A stretch of DNA of 64,000 nucleotides from Ascaphus truei (Eukaryota > Chordata > Amphibia > Anura > Ascaphidae). The position numbers and the translations under genes are program-made. The stretch spans positions 13,422,071 to 13,486,070 of the forward strand of contig CM071579.1 of NCBI GenBank assembly GCA_036426205.1, given 5' to 3'. Shown here in pieces: positions 1-10,587 of the stretch; the stretch's first letter is position 1, and each line of letters starts with the position of its first letter. The notes beneath the pieces are model-generated. The model did not search any database, had not been told where the DNA came from, and was given only the letters and a program-made list of their open reading frames with translations.

Positions 1-276
1 TGCTTGTATCATTTTGACAATGCTGATCTTTTACAGTACCAAATCTCTTATGAAGGTAGAATATATAGAAAGGACTGTCTCTGGTACTACTGGAGCCCCC
101 TGAAGCTGGAGGCGCTGAACACCAAAAGGAAAGAAATACAGATGATATCCAAAACCCTGTGCTGGTCTCCATATCACCGCAGACAGCTCAGATCTCCTGA
201 ACCTAACAGGTGTGCCTCAGCACCGCACGGTAGCGATGGAGTGGATCTCCCAGAGGGTAGGGGAAACAGTGCTACA
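1..276 (+). mobile_element. 3' end of an LTR (GTGGAGGCGCTG group)
   Basis: The last ~170 bp matches the end structure of the other LTRs in this window: a CTGGAGGCGCTG box at 106-117, a G-rich stretch with GGGGAAA near 259-266, and a terminal GCTACA ending at 276. The left end is outside the window or decayed, so neither its target duplication nor its full length can be seen. It could be a solo LTR or the 3' LTR of an element. Any open frame across it is not a gene. Confidence 0.55.
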
Positions 277-339
277 GACAGAATGGGGGTGTCTGAAATT
301 AAAATGTGTGTTGATTTCCCCATTAAATTCAGGTAAGTG

Positions 340-740
340 AAACTTAGTTAATGTATCTCACAAGTGCCTGCTTCAGAGTATCTGATGTTCACTGACTACA
401 GTAGTTAGTGTGACAAACCTAAATTAAAATAAATCCCTGTTGTAACCTGCAAGAATCCAAAGGTTTTAGTGCTTTTCAGTCAGGCCTTGTGTATCCCACA
501 GGTAGTCAATCTGATTAGTGTTACAGCCTAATGTAGTAAAATTCGAAGTGCTAATTTAACATGGCGTTAAACCTATGTTAATTAGATATACAATGGCCAT
601 TGTTTTTGCAAGCTCATTGAATATAACGCTCTTATTGATTTTGAAAACGTCTCATTATTAGCACAGTACCCAGAGGTTAACGGACGTCTCTGGATCTGGA
701 CCATATTGTGGCAATGAGTGGCTCTGCTGCTTTAAAGCTG
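340..740. repeat. Diverged dispersed repeat, related to 38340-38690
   Basis: No gene seen. The stretch around 540-700 (TTATTGATTTTGA, CATTATTAGC, GAGGTTAACGGAC, TGGATCTGG in order) parallels 38600-38690, where the same words occur in the same order. This suggests two old copies of one dispersed repeat. The class is unknown. Confidence 0.4.
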
Positions 741-744
741 CAGA

Positions 745-1075
745 CCAGGTTTGTTTTTGAATTATAATGTAACATTTTCTTGTTTCTATAGCAAATTTTG
801 TTCTATAGACAAAGTCACACACATCCCCTTCCTCTTCTGAAACAGGCTCTGGCACACCCCTTTTTGAGCCCAGTCCTCTCTATAGCAGTGCACCAATTGT
901 ATCTAGTGACTGCCTGGTCACATGATCTTCCCCACAGAACTTTGCATCTTTAGTCCTCTTCTGCTGCACTGACAGCATTTAGTGAACCCCCGAGCCGAAT
1001 CTTCGCCGATCGATCAGCAACTTAGCTAATTACTTGTCATTGTGTGGATTGTATTGATGCACATATTTCACCTTA
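745..1075 (+). repeat. Dispersed repeat, second copy at 25400-25700
   Basis: About 320 bp here align by eye with 25400-25700: both carry CATCCCCTTCCTCTTCTGAA, CAGGCTCTGGCACACCCC, ACCAATTGTATCTAGTGACT and GTATTGATGCACATA in the same order and spacing. The second copy lies inside an LTR bounded by a target duplication, which shows that this repeat is mobile. I see no terminal repeat that fixes its class. Confidence 0.6.
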
Positions 1076-1544
1076 GCAAAATAATTAAAAAAAAACGGGA
1101 GCTTAGTCTGCTGCTTTATATAGGTGAAATTTGAAGCTTCAACGTGCCCTACACGTCTGAATTTGGTATTACTTTCTAACTTGTAGTAACCACACAGAAT
1201 CCACAGTGTTGTATAATTTATAGTGACCTGTCTGAAAATAAAAAGTAATTGATTTCTGGTTCGGTGCTGTTCATGAATGTACTGTAGGTAATCGTGATTT
1301 CAAATGCACATTTTGGCAGCTGGAAGAGTAGTTATCCTTGTGAAAAAGCGAAGTTTCATTAGCCAGAAATGGTTCACAAATGTGAATACTTGGCTTCGAA
1401 AGCAAGGTTATATTTAAAAGAAGGAAAAAAAAAAGAGTAATAACAGCACCTGCAAAAGCTTTCTTTCTATCTCATTAGGAAAAAGAACAGTGTTACAACT
1501 GGAAAAGTATATGCGTTCCATTCCAGGGGAAATAACCCACTCCC

Positions 1545-1580
1545 TGCGATGAAGCGCCATCATTGAGCGTGAAACGCGTG
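1545..1580 (+). ncRNA. Hammerhead-ribozyme-like module 1
   Basis: The order is box (G)CGATGA, A, G, stem CGC (1555-1557) with GCG (1667-equivalent arm at 1567-1569), T, then GAAA at 1571-1574 followed by CGCGT. G5, A6, G8 and A9 of the hammerhead core are kept; C3 and U4 are changed. Against the textbook core there is one extra A before stem II. It is probably a decayed copy of a retroelement-borne ribozyme; activity cannot be judged from sequence alone. Confidence 0.4.
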
Positions 1581-2103
1581 GCAAGGATGCCCAACGCGGA
1601 TTTGTTGGTCACTCACGGCATGTTACACTGTAGCATGATTTTTCAGGAACGCCTTTTTTTTTCTTTATAGCATTGTAATATATTTTTCCTTTTTGCACTG
1701 TATATTTTGCGTATGATTGAAATATAATCCTTTCTTCTGTAGTTAGTGAGATCTCGCATATTCATTTTTCTCACAATATTAATTTTCTGGTGTTAAGTAG
1801 AGTTTATTTGTCCGTTGCAATGTCGCTGAGTAAGTTAGTTATGTGGGGCAAATGAAAGGGTCTACGTGAAATAATTGAGTCATTGCAGCCAGTAACCCCT
1901 ACAGGGTTTGAGATTATTGGTCTTCATTTCTATGCTCAGATTTAACATTTCAAATTAAATGATCAATGTAATTAACTTAACATTTCTAATATTAATACAG
2001 GTCACTATAAAATGTTAAGAAGAGAAACAAGGCTTGGAAACTTCCGTTCAAATATTTTTTATCAATGTGATAAATGATAGAAAATAGCTCCCTTAAAGGC
2101 CTT

Positions 2104-2176
2104 TATATATATATATATATATATATATACTATATATATATAATATTATAATATATATATATGTATATATATATTA
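2104..2176. repeat. AT dinucleotide microsatellite
   Basis: Imperfect run of alternating A and T, interrupted by short breaks. Confidence 0.9.
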
Positions 2177-2964
2177 ATGATATGGCCAACGCAATATTTA
2201 GGCCAACTATTTAACCCCAGTTGACTGTAATAGGGATTTTTTTTGGCTAAAAACGACATGAATTACTGCTTCAGTAAGAGTAGAGTAAGGCCTTTAATGC
2301 CATATTTTTGTTACATTTCCAAGCTGCCTAAACTGGCTCAAAATAACATGTACGATACTGTACAGTATATGAATTGTTATATATTTAGAGAGTAAGAGAC
2401 GCAGTAACATACATGGTTACAGTAGGTGATTAGGGCCCTGCCCCAAGGAACATGCAATCTATATGAAGGGTGAGTGGAAACATAGGGTACAGGGGGAACG
2501 AAGGTTGGTGTGTTTCATATTGTAACAGAGCAGCTGTAACATCAGCAAACGGCTGCCACCCAAGGCGACTACTAATTGTGTTATGTCCAATAGAGTCTGA
2601 GGAAAAGTGAGATCAGCTGCAGAACAAGCAAATATCCAGCAGCAGAGATGCAGGGGGAGGTGCTGATGAACTTCAGGTCTTTAAAGTTGTGTCTGTCTTC
2701 TCCCGATGATGTTAACCCTGCCCGTGCTGTTGAATTGTGCAAATGTCTTCAAATTTACCTCTCAATATTTGGGGTTCTCCTAAAATTTCACATTATTGCC
2801 ATTTTTTTTTGCTAAACGTCACATTGCTCTTGAATCCACAAAACATACTGCATTTAAATTAAAACTTGGCTCATTGAATGTTAAAGGACCAAATAGCCCC
2901 CCAAAAAGGAAAAAGGCAAGACAATATTTTAACAAACAAATGTTGGATATTGTTTTCATACAGG

Positions 2965-3649
2965 TGTAACAGGGTATGTCCCATAATAACTCTCTTTCCC
3001 CCATAGTACATCTATTATGTAAGCCCCTAGTAAGCTCAGGGCATTAATAGGTTAATCTATGGGGCAGGAGACCCCCTTATGCTCCACTTATAAGTGATGG
3101 AAGTAAGGTGGTGACTCGTGGCCTGTGTAAGCCTATCAGGGATAGGTACAGTCTATGAGCCCGCCCCTTCCGGAGACTTCCAAGTGGGAGTATCAAAGTT
3201 AGTTAGTCTTGCTCTGAGGAGAAAGGAGAGAGCATGGGCTGTCAGTCTCTCACATTGCGAGGCTGAGCTGGCCCACTCCAGGCTTAGGCGTGGAGAACAT
3301 CAAGACTCAAAACCCCCTACTATCGGGGTACCCACCCTCCAAAGTCTGGGACATCAGAGATCATACAGCGCTGTAAAAGCTGCAGTGGCTGTGTACATGA
3401 TGCTGCCAATAAAAGACCTTTGTTCATCTTTCACCTACCTGAGTGTCAGTTCTTGGGCAGAGTGGAATAAGTACGCAGTGATGTGAGCTGATCTCTGGGA
3501 TAACCTGGAGCCCACTACAGCTGGAGGCGCACAGTACCAACTAAGAAGAAGGAGATCACTCCCAGTCTCCTGAACCAACAGGTAAAGCACCACACAGATC
3601 ATGTAGCAGCATGTAGATCTCCCAAAGGGGCGGGGGAAACAGGGTTACA
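2965..3649 (+). mobile_element. Solo LTR with CAGG target duplication
   Basis: 685 bp that begin TGTAACAGGG and end GGGTTACA, so the ends are TG...CA. The 4-bp sequence CAGG stands directly before (2961-2964) and after (3650-3653), a clean integration footprint. Inside are AATAAA near 3411 (likely polyadenylation signal), the group box CTGGAGGCGCAC at 3521-3532 and a G-rich GGGGGAAAC just before the end. There is no internal region, so this is most simply a solo LTR left by recombination. The 122-residue open frame inside has no known domain and is not a gene. The 4-bp duplication fits ERV-like or some Gypsy elements. Confidence 0.85.
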
Positions 3650-3773
3650 CAGGAGACTCATTTCAGGTGACAAGATCAAGCCAGATTGTGGTGAGAACAT
3701 CAGTACCATTTGACTTAGAAGAAAGTGAGTCAGGCAAAGAGGGTCAATTCCTGTTTCTCAGTAACCTAAAGTA

Positions 3774-3885
3774 ACTTGGTTGGGGCTGAAAATAACCCAT
3801 AAATATCATAAATATCAACCAGGGTTCCGCAGAACCCTGGTTGATATTTATGATATGTATGGTTTATTTTCAGCCCCAACCAAGT
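3774..3885 (+). repeat. Near-perfect hairpin with ~54-bp arms
   Basis: The left arm starts ACTTGGTTGGGGCTGAAAAT and the right arm ends with its reverse complement. The arms meet at GGGTTC-CGCA-GAACCC, a 4-base loop at 3828-3831. Only a few mismatches or small indels interrupt the pairing. It lies between the solo LTR and the hAT relic, and is either a small fold-back MITE or a miRNA-precursor-like hairpin. Confidence 0.85.
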
Positions 3886-4423
3886 GATGGATTATTTTTT
3901 GCAAGTATGTTCAAAATCTGATGAAAGTGATAAGGTATCAGGCCTGTGAAGTCTATGGTGCACTTTTTGAAGTTGCAGAACAAACAGACCATCCACAAGC
4001 TCGAAGAGAACTTCAGCTTCATCGTTGCAGTTGTTTTGTTGGTATTAAATTTTGTTTCTAATTAATGATATAAATAAAGAATTAGAAAGTGATTAGACCG
4101 AATTGGCAAGCGTTATTAACAGGATGGAGCAGACTTGCAAATGGTTGGAGTATTACAGAAAAGACCGTTTTCAAAGAGCAGTAACTACTGCAAAAGAAAT
4201 TGCTGATGATTTGGAAATGGAACCGGTATTCAAAGTGACACGAAAGAAAGCAAATGTTTGTACATGCAGCTGAGGATGAGCAGACTATAGATGTACAGGA
4301 TGCACTCCGCATAAAGTATTCTAACCAGATTGTGAACTATTGTAAACTATTGTGACAGCGATTGCATCTATGGACAGCTGCTTTGAGTCACTAAAAACGG
4401 ATCAGGAATCATTTAGTTTCCTA

Positions 4424-4782
4424 CAGCTGCAGCGGCCATTATTGAAACACTTCACGCGTTGAGTACATTGGAATACCGATGTCATGACGCGGGATGTCTT
4501 CCAACCTTACCGCCTTAAGACGCGAGTGTGACGAGTGCAGAAAACGGCATTTTAGTGTTCTGGTTTTTAAACACCTTAAATTGACACAGTAGCATAGTAC
4601 TGTACACATTGCAATTCGTTCATTTCATTGCACCCAAAGAAACAGAATCCATGAAATTCAAACAAAGCAATCGCGATAAGCGCGGGTGCCTGGGGCGATC
4701 GGCCGCATTCATGCTGCGTGGAGTACAGCAGCGCACACAAAATCGGCGCCATGATTTGTTTGAATAATGGCCGCTGCAGCTG
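4424..4782 (+). mobile_element. Mariner-type MITE, family M1, copy 1
   Basis: 359 bp with terminal inverted repeats: CAGCTGCAGCGGCCATTATT at the left and its reverse complement at the right (AATAATGGCCGCTGCAGCTG). TA stands before the left end; the right end reads TG then TA, so the TA duplication has probably mutated on one side. A second copy (55826-56167) has a clean TA on both sides, and a fragment is at 63180-63312. It interrupts the hAT transposase relic. No coding capacity. Confidence 0.85.
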
Positions 4783-5106
4783 TGTATACATTTCACGAGT
4801 TGCAAAAGTTAGATTTACTAAAGTGCAGTATATATATGGAAATAATTCTCCAGGTGGATGGAAATGGATTGATGGCATGCAGAAGAACTGGGCGCTTTGA
4901 AACCTACCCTTCTGGCATCGCTTTACAAAGACCCAGTTAAGATTTTACCATTTCTTACAACAAACGAGACATATACAGACTTTCCTAATATGTACATTTC
5001 TCTTTGAATTCTTCTGACTGTTCCTGTCACTGTAGCATTTGGGTAAATAAGTTTTTCAAAGCTAAAACTTATTTCAAAACGTACATGCGCTCAACGATGC
5101 TTCAAG

Positions 5107-5294
5107 GATGGGTCAGTAATGGACCTTGATAAAGTGCTTCGGCATGAAACGCTTAGGTGGTGCGTTCATGTAGCTCCTGCTTTTGGGAAGTCTGCAATAA
5201 ATAGCTGATCTACTAATGTTGGAGTCTGCCTGGGGTTATTGTGCTTACAAGTCATTGGCTGTGCTCTGGTTGCTGCGATACTACACTGGATTAT
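5107..5294 (+). mobile_element. 188-bp insertion carrying a hammerhead-like module
   Basis: The hAT reading frame breaks after CTTCAAG (5100-5106) and resumes after a second CTTCAAG (5295-5301), so 188 bp were inserted with a 7-bp direct repeat. The insert contains a hammerhead-like module at 5125-5155 and AATAAA near 5198, then ATGTTGGAGTCTG. Module, AATAAA and TGGAGT in that order also occur at 24341-24445. I infer a short retroposed RNA or element end. Its parent is not identified; a Penelope-like element is the best guess. Confidence 0.6.
5125..5156 (+). ncRNA. Hammerhead-ribozyme-like module 2
   Basis: Box CTTGATAA, A, then G-TGC-TTCG-GCA-T and GAAACGC. The stem GTGC/GCAT (G·U at the base) is closed by C(TTCG)G, the classic very stable tetraloop. 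Core changes relative to CUGAUGA are C3 to T and G8 to A, which would be expected to abolish cleavage. The same fold with other stem bases occurs at 1545, 24341, 43894, 48394 and 54500. Confidence 0.4.
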
Positions 5295-5469
5295 CTTCAA
5301 GAACCGGTCAGCAAGTTGGCTATTTTGTCAATTGAGAATGATATTGCTAGCGATTTGGACTATAGCGACCTCATAGCAGATTTTGCATCAAGTAAAGCTC
5401 AAGATTTGCTTCTAACATTAACGTACGATGGCGACTATGTAGCATCAAACTTTCAAGTTTTATACTAAA

Positions 5470-6119
5470 CAGTTTTAACAAGTTTTATGTTATTACTTAA
5501 TAAATAATTTTCTTTAACTAGTCATTCATTACCCTGCCGGGGGCCCTTGGCTACTTCTAAAAATTCTGATTTCGCACATTTGTAACCAAATTTTCGGTAA
5601 TAAAAAAAAAGATCGAAGATGTGCTCAAAACAAAAAGTTTTCCATTGCAAGCAATAGTTGGTGAGGGGTGACTGGTCTATGTAACCCCTCAACTGGGTCT
5701 GGGTTTGACAAACTATAGCAGAGAGGGGGTCTTGACCTTTTCCTTAGTGGCCCTTCTCCTGCAGCGTTGCGCTGTCATGGCAACCCAACATAAAATGACA
5801 ACGTGCCATGACGTAATAATGCGTTGCCATAACGCCACGACATCATGACGCCATGCTGTCATGATGCTATGACACTACAGGAGGAGGGCCGCTCTTCAAG
5901 AAATCTCCCAGGCTGGCAGGTAAGAACTTTCACCTGGGGGGCCCTGTTAACAGCATGCTGCCATGGTCACGTTATGTCCAGCCCTACCTGGTGTATCCCT
6001 ATCAGCAATTTGGGAAGCACATTCCACTGAACCACTGACATCCATTTTCAACCTATTTAACTAAATGTTCTCCAACTTTTTTGAAATGATAAAATAAACA
6101 ACACAAAATCCTGTTACTA
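5470..6119. other. No gene seen; unassigned repeat-like DNA
   Basis: Contains a stretch rich in CATGACG and CATGGCAAC words (5775-5880) similar in style to the interior of the hAT MITE at 28718-29050. No ends or target duplication could be found, so it is left unclassified. Confidence 0.35.
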
Positions 6120-7272
6120 GGGAGGCTGAAATTATTAAAATTAAACTTTAATTTCAGATGGAAGGAAGATAGCATTACATACTTGGGAGTGTAGCTGATC
6201 CCCAAATATTCCGAGTTTTACAGAGCTAATTACCCAGAGATGTTTGCGTCTATCAAAAAAGATTTAGATGGGTGGAACAGGTCCTGTACTTCATATCATG
6301 GTTTGGCAGAAGAACTTCGGTTAAGATTAATTCTCTCCCCAAACTGGTACACATCTCAATTAAAGCTCTGAATGACATGCAAATCAAAATGTATGCATTC
6401 CTCTGGGGGGGGACAGAGAAAACCTAGAAAAAAGAGGAGTGTACTTAACACATTAAAGCTAGATGGTGGACTGGCTCTGCCATCCCTAAATAAGTACTAT
6501 GCGACAGCACAGTTGAGCCACTTGCCGACCTGGCACAGGCCTACAGGTAGAGGTGGCTGATATCCCATTGCAACACACTGATGCTTTACTTTGGATCCCT
6601 AAAAGGAAGAGACCCAGGAAGTGTGCTGTACAATCACCCGGTGATCAGATTTACTTTGAATACATGGGATACCTGGGTGGGAAAATGAAAAGACAGATTT
6701 CTCAAACACTTGGAATTGATATGCCACTAGACCCCGGGATAACGGTTCTGAGGAAACCAGTTCCAGATGTGCCCTATGCCACTAATAAATTCATTGCACA
6801 TCTACTAACAGCAACGAGATGCACAATAGCGCTTCAATGGACGCAGACGCACAGTCCATCTCGTCAGGTTTTCCAGGATAAAGTAAGACATGTTATAGAA
6901 ATGGAAAAACTCACTGCAATTATGAACAACTAACTCCATGGCTAAATTTGAAAAGTCCTGGCTCCCATGGGTAACAGCCTTCTGGAAGATCTCGTGTATG
7001 CAAGATATATACAAGTTTAATGATAAGAAGGCAGAAGAGGCTGGTCCTCAAAGTCCATAATGTTATTGACTAGATATCTACTGTGTTAAATAAGTGAATG
7101 TGATTACTCGTTTCCCACATCCCTTCCCCCCCCCCCCCCTTCCACGTTATATATTATTTATTTCATGTTGGTGTTCTGTTAACCCCCAATCTGTTTTTTT
7201 TTATTTGTTTACCCCATCCCTTATACTACAATTTAAAATTAAGTAAAAATAGTTTGAAAAAATAAATAAAAA
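6120..7272 (+). pseudogene. L1-type LINE, 3' part of ORF2 and 3' UTR
   Basis: The translation in shifting frames matches the region after the reverse-transcriptase core of L1 ORF2: WKEDSITYLGV, then KKDLDGWNR, a frameshift near 6295, INSLPKLVHISIKALNDMQ, AFLWGG and LDGGLALPSLNKYYATAQLS. Coding similarity fades after about 6930. It is followed by an AT-rich 3' UTR with a long C run (7126-7138) and an A-rich end with AATAAATAAA at about 7261. L1 elements copy themselves through an RNA intermediate; this is a 5'-truncated dead copy, as is usual. Confidence 0.75.
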
Positions 7273-7362
7273 TCATGGTTTTACATTTTTGAACAATTTC
7301 AGTGCCTGAGTGTCCTGCTATGCATCGTGTCTGCACCACTGAAAGGGTTAAAAGCACGTATT

Positions 7363-7421
<59 letters not shown>
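7363..7421. repeat. TA dinucleotide microsatellite
   Basis: Uninterrupted TA repeat of about 58 bp. Confidence 0.95.
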
Positions 7422-7422
<1 letters not shown>

Positions 7423-7429
7423 CAAAGGA

Positions 7430-8160
7430 AATATTATTGTGTGCTCATTTGCATGTCTTAGACAGGTCTGCAGACCTGCCTTTCACCATTATCGCTCAGC
7501 ATACAGTGCTTCCACTGCAGCAAGGGATTCTGGGAAATGACATGCAAATGAGCACACAGTGCCACCTTTTCTTTCAAATCCATTTTGACATGGACCCCTA
7601 TAAGCTTATGCTTGCTGCATTGCACAGCCTGGGTTAAGCTGCATAGTCAGTAAACCTACCCACAGACAGCTGTGGACATGAAGCAAAAGGTGACACTGTT
7701 TGCTCATTTGCATATCATTTCCCAGAATCCCTCAGAGATAATGGCGAAAAGCATGGTTGTAGATCTCTCTGAGACATGAGTGTGCTGGACAGTGGGGGGT
7801 TTTTGTCACTTTTTTACCCCCATAATGTATTTAATTTATGGTTGAAACCGCTTCGAACTTCACATTGCAAAACCAGTATAACCAGCCTCACACTGATGAG
7901 ACCCAAAAGGTGGAAACAGTTGTCTATGAGTAGGTTTACTGACTATGCAATTCTATAACCCTGGCTGTGCTGAAAAGCTGTGTAATACAGCAGGCATTTA
8001 GGGGTCCGTGTTAAAATGGACATGAAGCAAAAGTTGACACTGCTCATTTGCATGTCATTACCCAGAATCCCTTGCTGCAGTGGAAGCATTGTATACTAAG
8101 AGAAAATGGTGAAAAGCAACATTGCAGACCTCTCTGAGACGTGTGAATGTACTCACTAGT
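7430..8160. repeat. Composite repeat with Oct-like ATTTGCAT units
   Basis: A unit containing TGCTCATTTGCATGTCATT, CCCAGAATCCCT and TGCTGCAGTGGAAGC occurs three times: on the minus strand at 7494-7563, and on the plus strand at 7690-7740 and 8035-8095. A further octamer-bearing arm at 7439-7456 pairs with 7539-7558. ATTTGCAT is the octamer-factor site. The units are interleaved with GACATGAAGCAAAAG and CAGACCT words that also recur. It is probably a DNA-transposon-derived composite; the class is unknown. Confidence 0.6.
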
Positions 8161-8644
8161 GGTAATATTATTTGCTGTACACTTTACCAAGACGGGTTTT
8201 TGTCACTTTTTTACTCACCACAACTTATAATATATATCATACGGTATGACATATTCTTCTTATACCTAATCTTTTCTCCCTGTTAAATACTTCTTTTCCC
8301 ATGATAATAATCTTTACATCTGTGCTTGCTCATTCTGGCTTCTCTAAAGCTTCTTGACGGCAATTCATCCCTGTAACTTATTTGAGAGTACAGACACATA
8401 CAAAATATCTTTTCCAGGCTTGCATTATATCATTATGTAATATAACCACAGGTAGTGACAGGCACAAGTAAAGATTAAATGTTGATAGCCATAACTGCAC
8501 TAAAACATATATAAATGTCATTTTGGATACGGAGAAAACAACTAGCAGTGTCACACAATAGAACTTGATATAAAAGGACCCTATGTGTTTAAGTCCCTCT
8601 GTGGCAGTGGTTCATTACCCTCTCTTTGGGAAACCCATGTAATA
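8161..8644. other. No gene seen
   Basis: AT-rich DNA between the octamer repeat and the next LTR. No repeat ends or coding region recognised. Confidence 0.5.
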
Positions 8645-8648
8645 CCAG

Positions 8649-9743
8649 TGTAGCCCAGCTCCGTGCCGGGTGGGGGAGGGCTGCATGGCGATCTGGTCGC
8701 TGGAGCTCCGGCGGTGGCCGCCGGTGCAGGGCACTGACATCTTGGATCTCCGCGCAAGCGCAGCAGAGAGTGCGGCGGCCATTGCAGGTGGCTCTGAACT
8801 GGACTCCATGTCCCAGCATCCTCTGGGGCTGCTTACCACATGGGCACGAACAGCCAATAGGGCTGAAGGATCCACACAGGAGAGAGGCATTAGGTTTGGC
8901 GCGAACCAGGGACCATTCCGGTCGGAAGCAGGACGGCATGGGGTAAGGGAGTGTCCCAAGTGCCAGCAGCCCTAAGACTAGGCCAGATCTCCCCACAGGT
9001 CCCAGCTTGGCCCTGACTCACTGTAGCTTGTGGTTTCTGCAGGGAAGGCCCATAGATAGGGACGCTAACCCAGTAGCTGTTTAGTGTTAGTGCATCTGTG
9101 ACTGACGCCACGCGGTGCCTGCCGTCTGGGACCAGACCACAGGCACATTATCATAGACTTTAAGGGACACCCTCCAGCTGGAGCTCGCTCAAGAGGCGGA
9201 CGCCTTTGGGATGGAGGGGAAGAGGATCAGACGGACCCACGTCGTGGGATGACATTGCAGCCTGTGGATCCATCATCTTCTATATACCCTGGTCTGGACG
9301 GAGACCAGGAAGGTACCCACATGCACCAACAGCCATACACAGTGGGTAGCGCTACTCCACACACTTTGGGTGGCTTAGCTCTGTGGGCACCGGGTGGTTA
9401 GGTGCCCAGGGCACCTCAGTACTTTGGCTGATCTCACCGGGGTGTGATCATTGCGGGAGTCACTGTATTGTGGGCATTGTGTTGGGGCCTTGTATTCTTA
9501 TTGGGCTGTTTTGATATGTGTCAGTATAGATAGTTATACCAGAGTGTGCATCTTTATTCACTGACTGTATTGGGTTCTGTGAGGGATTATCCTGTAGCGC
9601 TAGGATCCCTCACAGGTGGAGGCACTGTATACAGATAGAATGTGATCACCCCAGGCTCCCAGTGGTGGAGGATTAGGCCTCCTGTACGCTAAACAGGTAC
9701 TCAGCACACTTAGTTCCCTAAGACACAGGGAAAGGGGGCTACA
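8649..9743 (+). mobile_element. Solo LTR (long, GC-rich) with CCAG target duplication
   Basis: 1095 bp that begin TGTAGCCCAG and end GGGGGCTACA. CCAG flanks both sides (8645-8648 and 9744-9747). The first 400 bp are GC- and CpG-rich with several overlapping open frames; none shows a known domain. The group box GTGGAGGCACTG is at 9616-9627, 127 bp before the end. A related LTR lies at 36971-38200; both carry TGCAGGGA.AGGCCCAT.AGATAGGGAC and the shared end region. Confidence 0.85.
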
Positions 9744-9747
9744 CCAG

Positions 9748-10582
9748 TATATGTTAATAACACCTGCAATATACATAATTTGAATATGGGTATATGGGTA
9801 GAATATTGGGTGGTGGACACAGCAACCTGGTGTGGGGGTCCTTATGGTGACGGGTGGGAACCACTGTTCTTTGGGAATGTAACAATGATGCTTTAGCAAG
9901 GAGCAATAAAGGAGTGAAACAGACAAAACTAATTGTATAGCTTTCATTCTGTGAATTTTTGTCCAGTTGGCTAGAGATACTTAAAGTGTACCAAAAGGAT
10001 AAACATTCAAAAGGAAATCCCATGTATGGTGCATTCTACTATTCATTGAATGTCTAAATCATGAAAAATGTGTTGAATATAAAACTTAACATTTAATATA
10101 TAGTATCAGAGTTGCAAAAATGCATACTAGCAATTAAAATAAAGAATACAACAACCTAACGTTCTACATATAAAATAATATATACAATACAGTGCTACCG
10201 TAGTGAATATAAAAAGAGGTTCACAGCAGGGGGCAAGACTACCTGTTGTACTGTTTATGTGGGGCCACCAGAAGAAGCAATTAAAACAATCAGAAAGATA
10301 ACAAGGATGTAGTATAAGCATCTTGATAGTACAGAACTATTTGATCTAGGTATAATGACATGGGAGTGCTTATATCATTTCCATAATTGTGCAAGCTGCA
10401 GATGACAGCAAAATAATTGCAAATTGAAAAGATAACCACAGATAGCATGTATATTGCAGTCATTAGGGCAGTGGTCATATGTGCAATCATTGAGAGAGAA
10501 ACCTCTAGAAGGAATCAAAAAGTGGTTACTGCTTGTTACTTATTGAGCAGTGGATAGTCTATTAACATTGAATAAGCAATAG
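9748..10582. other. No gene seen
   Basis: AT-rich sequence between two solo LTRs. Open frames of up to 115 residues lie on the minus strand but look random, with no domain and no biased composition. Confidence 0.5.
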
Positions 10583-10587
10583 ACGAG

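Larger units (their letters stand above)
1076..2960. other. No gene seen; AT-rich DNA with small repeats
   Basis: AT-rich sequence without a supportable coding region. It holds a hammerhead-like module (1545-1580, listed separately), an AT microsatellite (2104-2176), and a fragment near 2735-2835 (AAATGTCTTCAAATTT, TTGCTAAA, CACATTGCTC) that recurs at 12800-12890 and probably belongs to a MITE. Confidence 0.5.
3901..5468 (+). pseudogene. Decayed hAT transposase (ZMYM1-like type)
   Basis: Pieces of a hAT-family transposase appear in order in shifting frames. YQACEVYGALFEVAEQTDHP starts at 3936. A helix-rich middle segment at 4120-4250 includes FQRAVTTAKEIADDLEMEPV. DVQDALRIKYSNQIV and SCFESLKTDQESFSFL follow, up to 4421. 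ILPFLTTNETYTDFPNMYI and ILLTVPVTVAFG lie at about 4950-5045. The C-terminal dimerisation segment LAILSIENDIASDLDYSDL lies at 5317-5373. Stops and frameshifts break it at many points, and whole segments are missing. A MITE (4424-4782) and a 188-bp insertion (5107-5294) sit inside it. The gene once moved a hAT element by cut and paste; now it is a fossil. The assignment rests on my knowledge of the family, with no alignment run. Confidence 0.75.

Noticed and set aside
8589..9111. Several overlapping frames of 73-135 residues on both strands
   Set aside because: They lie in or over the edge of the GC-rich first part of a solo LTR; no domain, and overlap in both strands is what high G+C produces.
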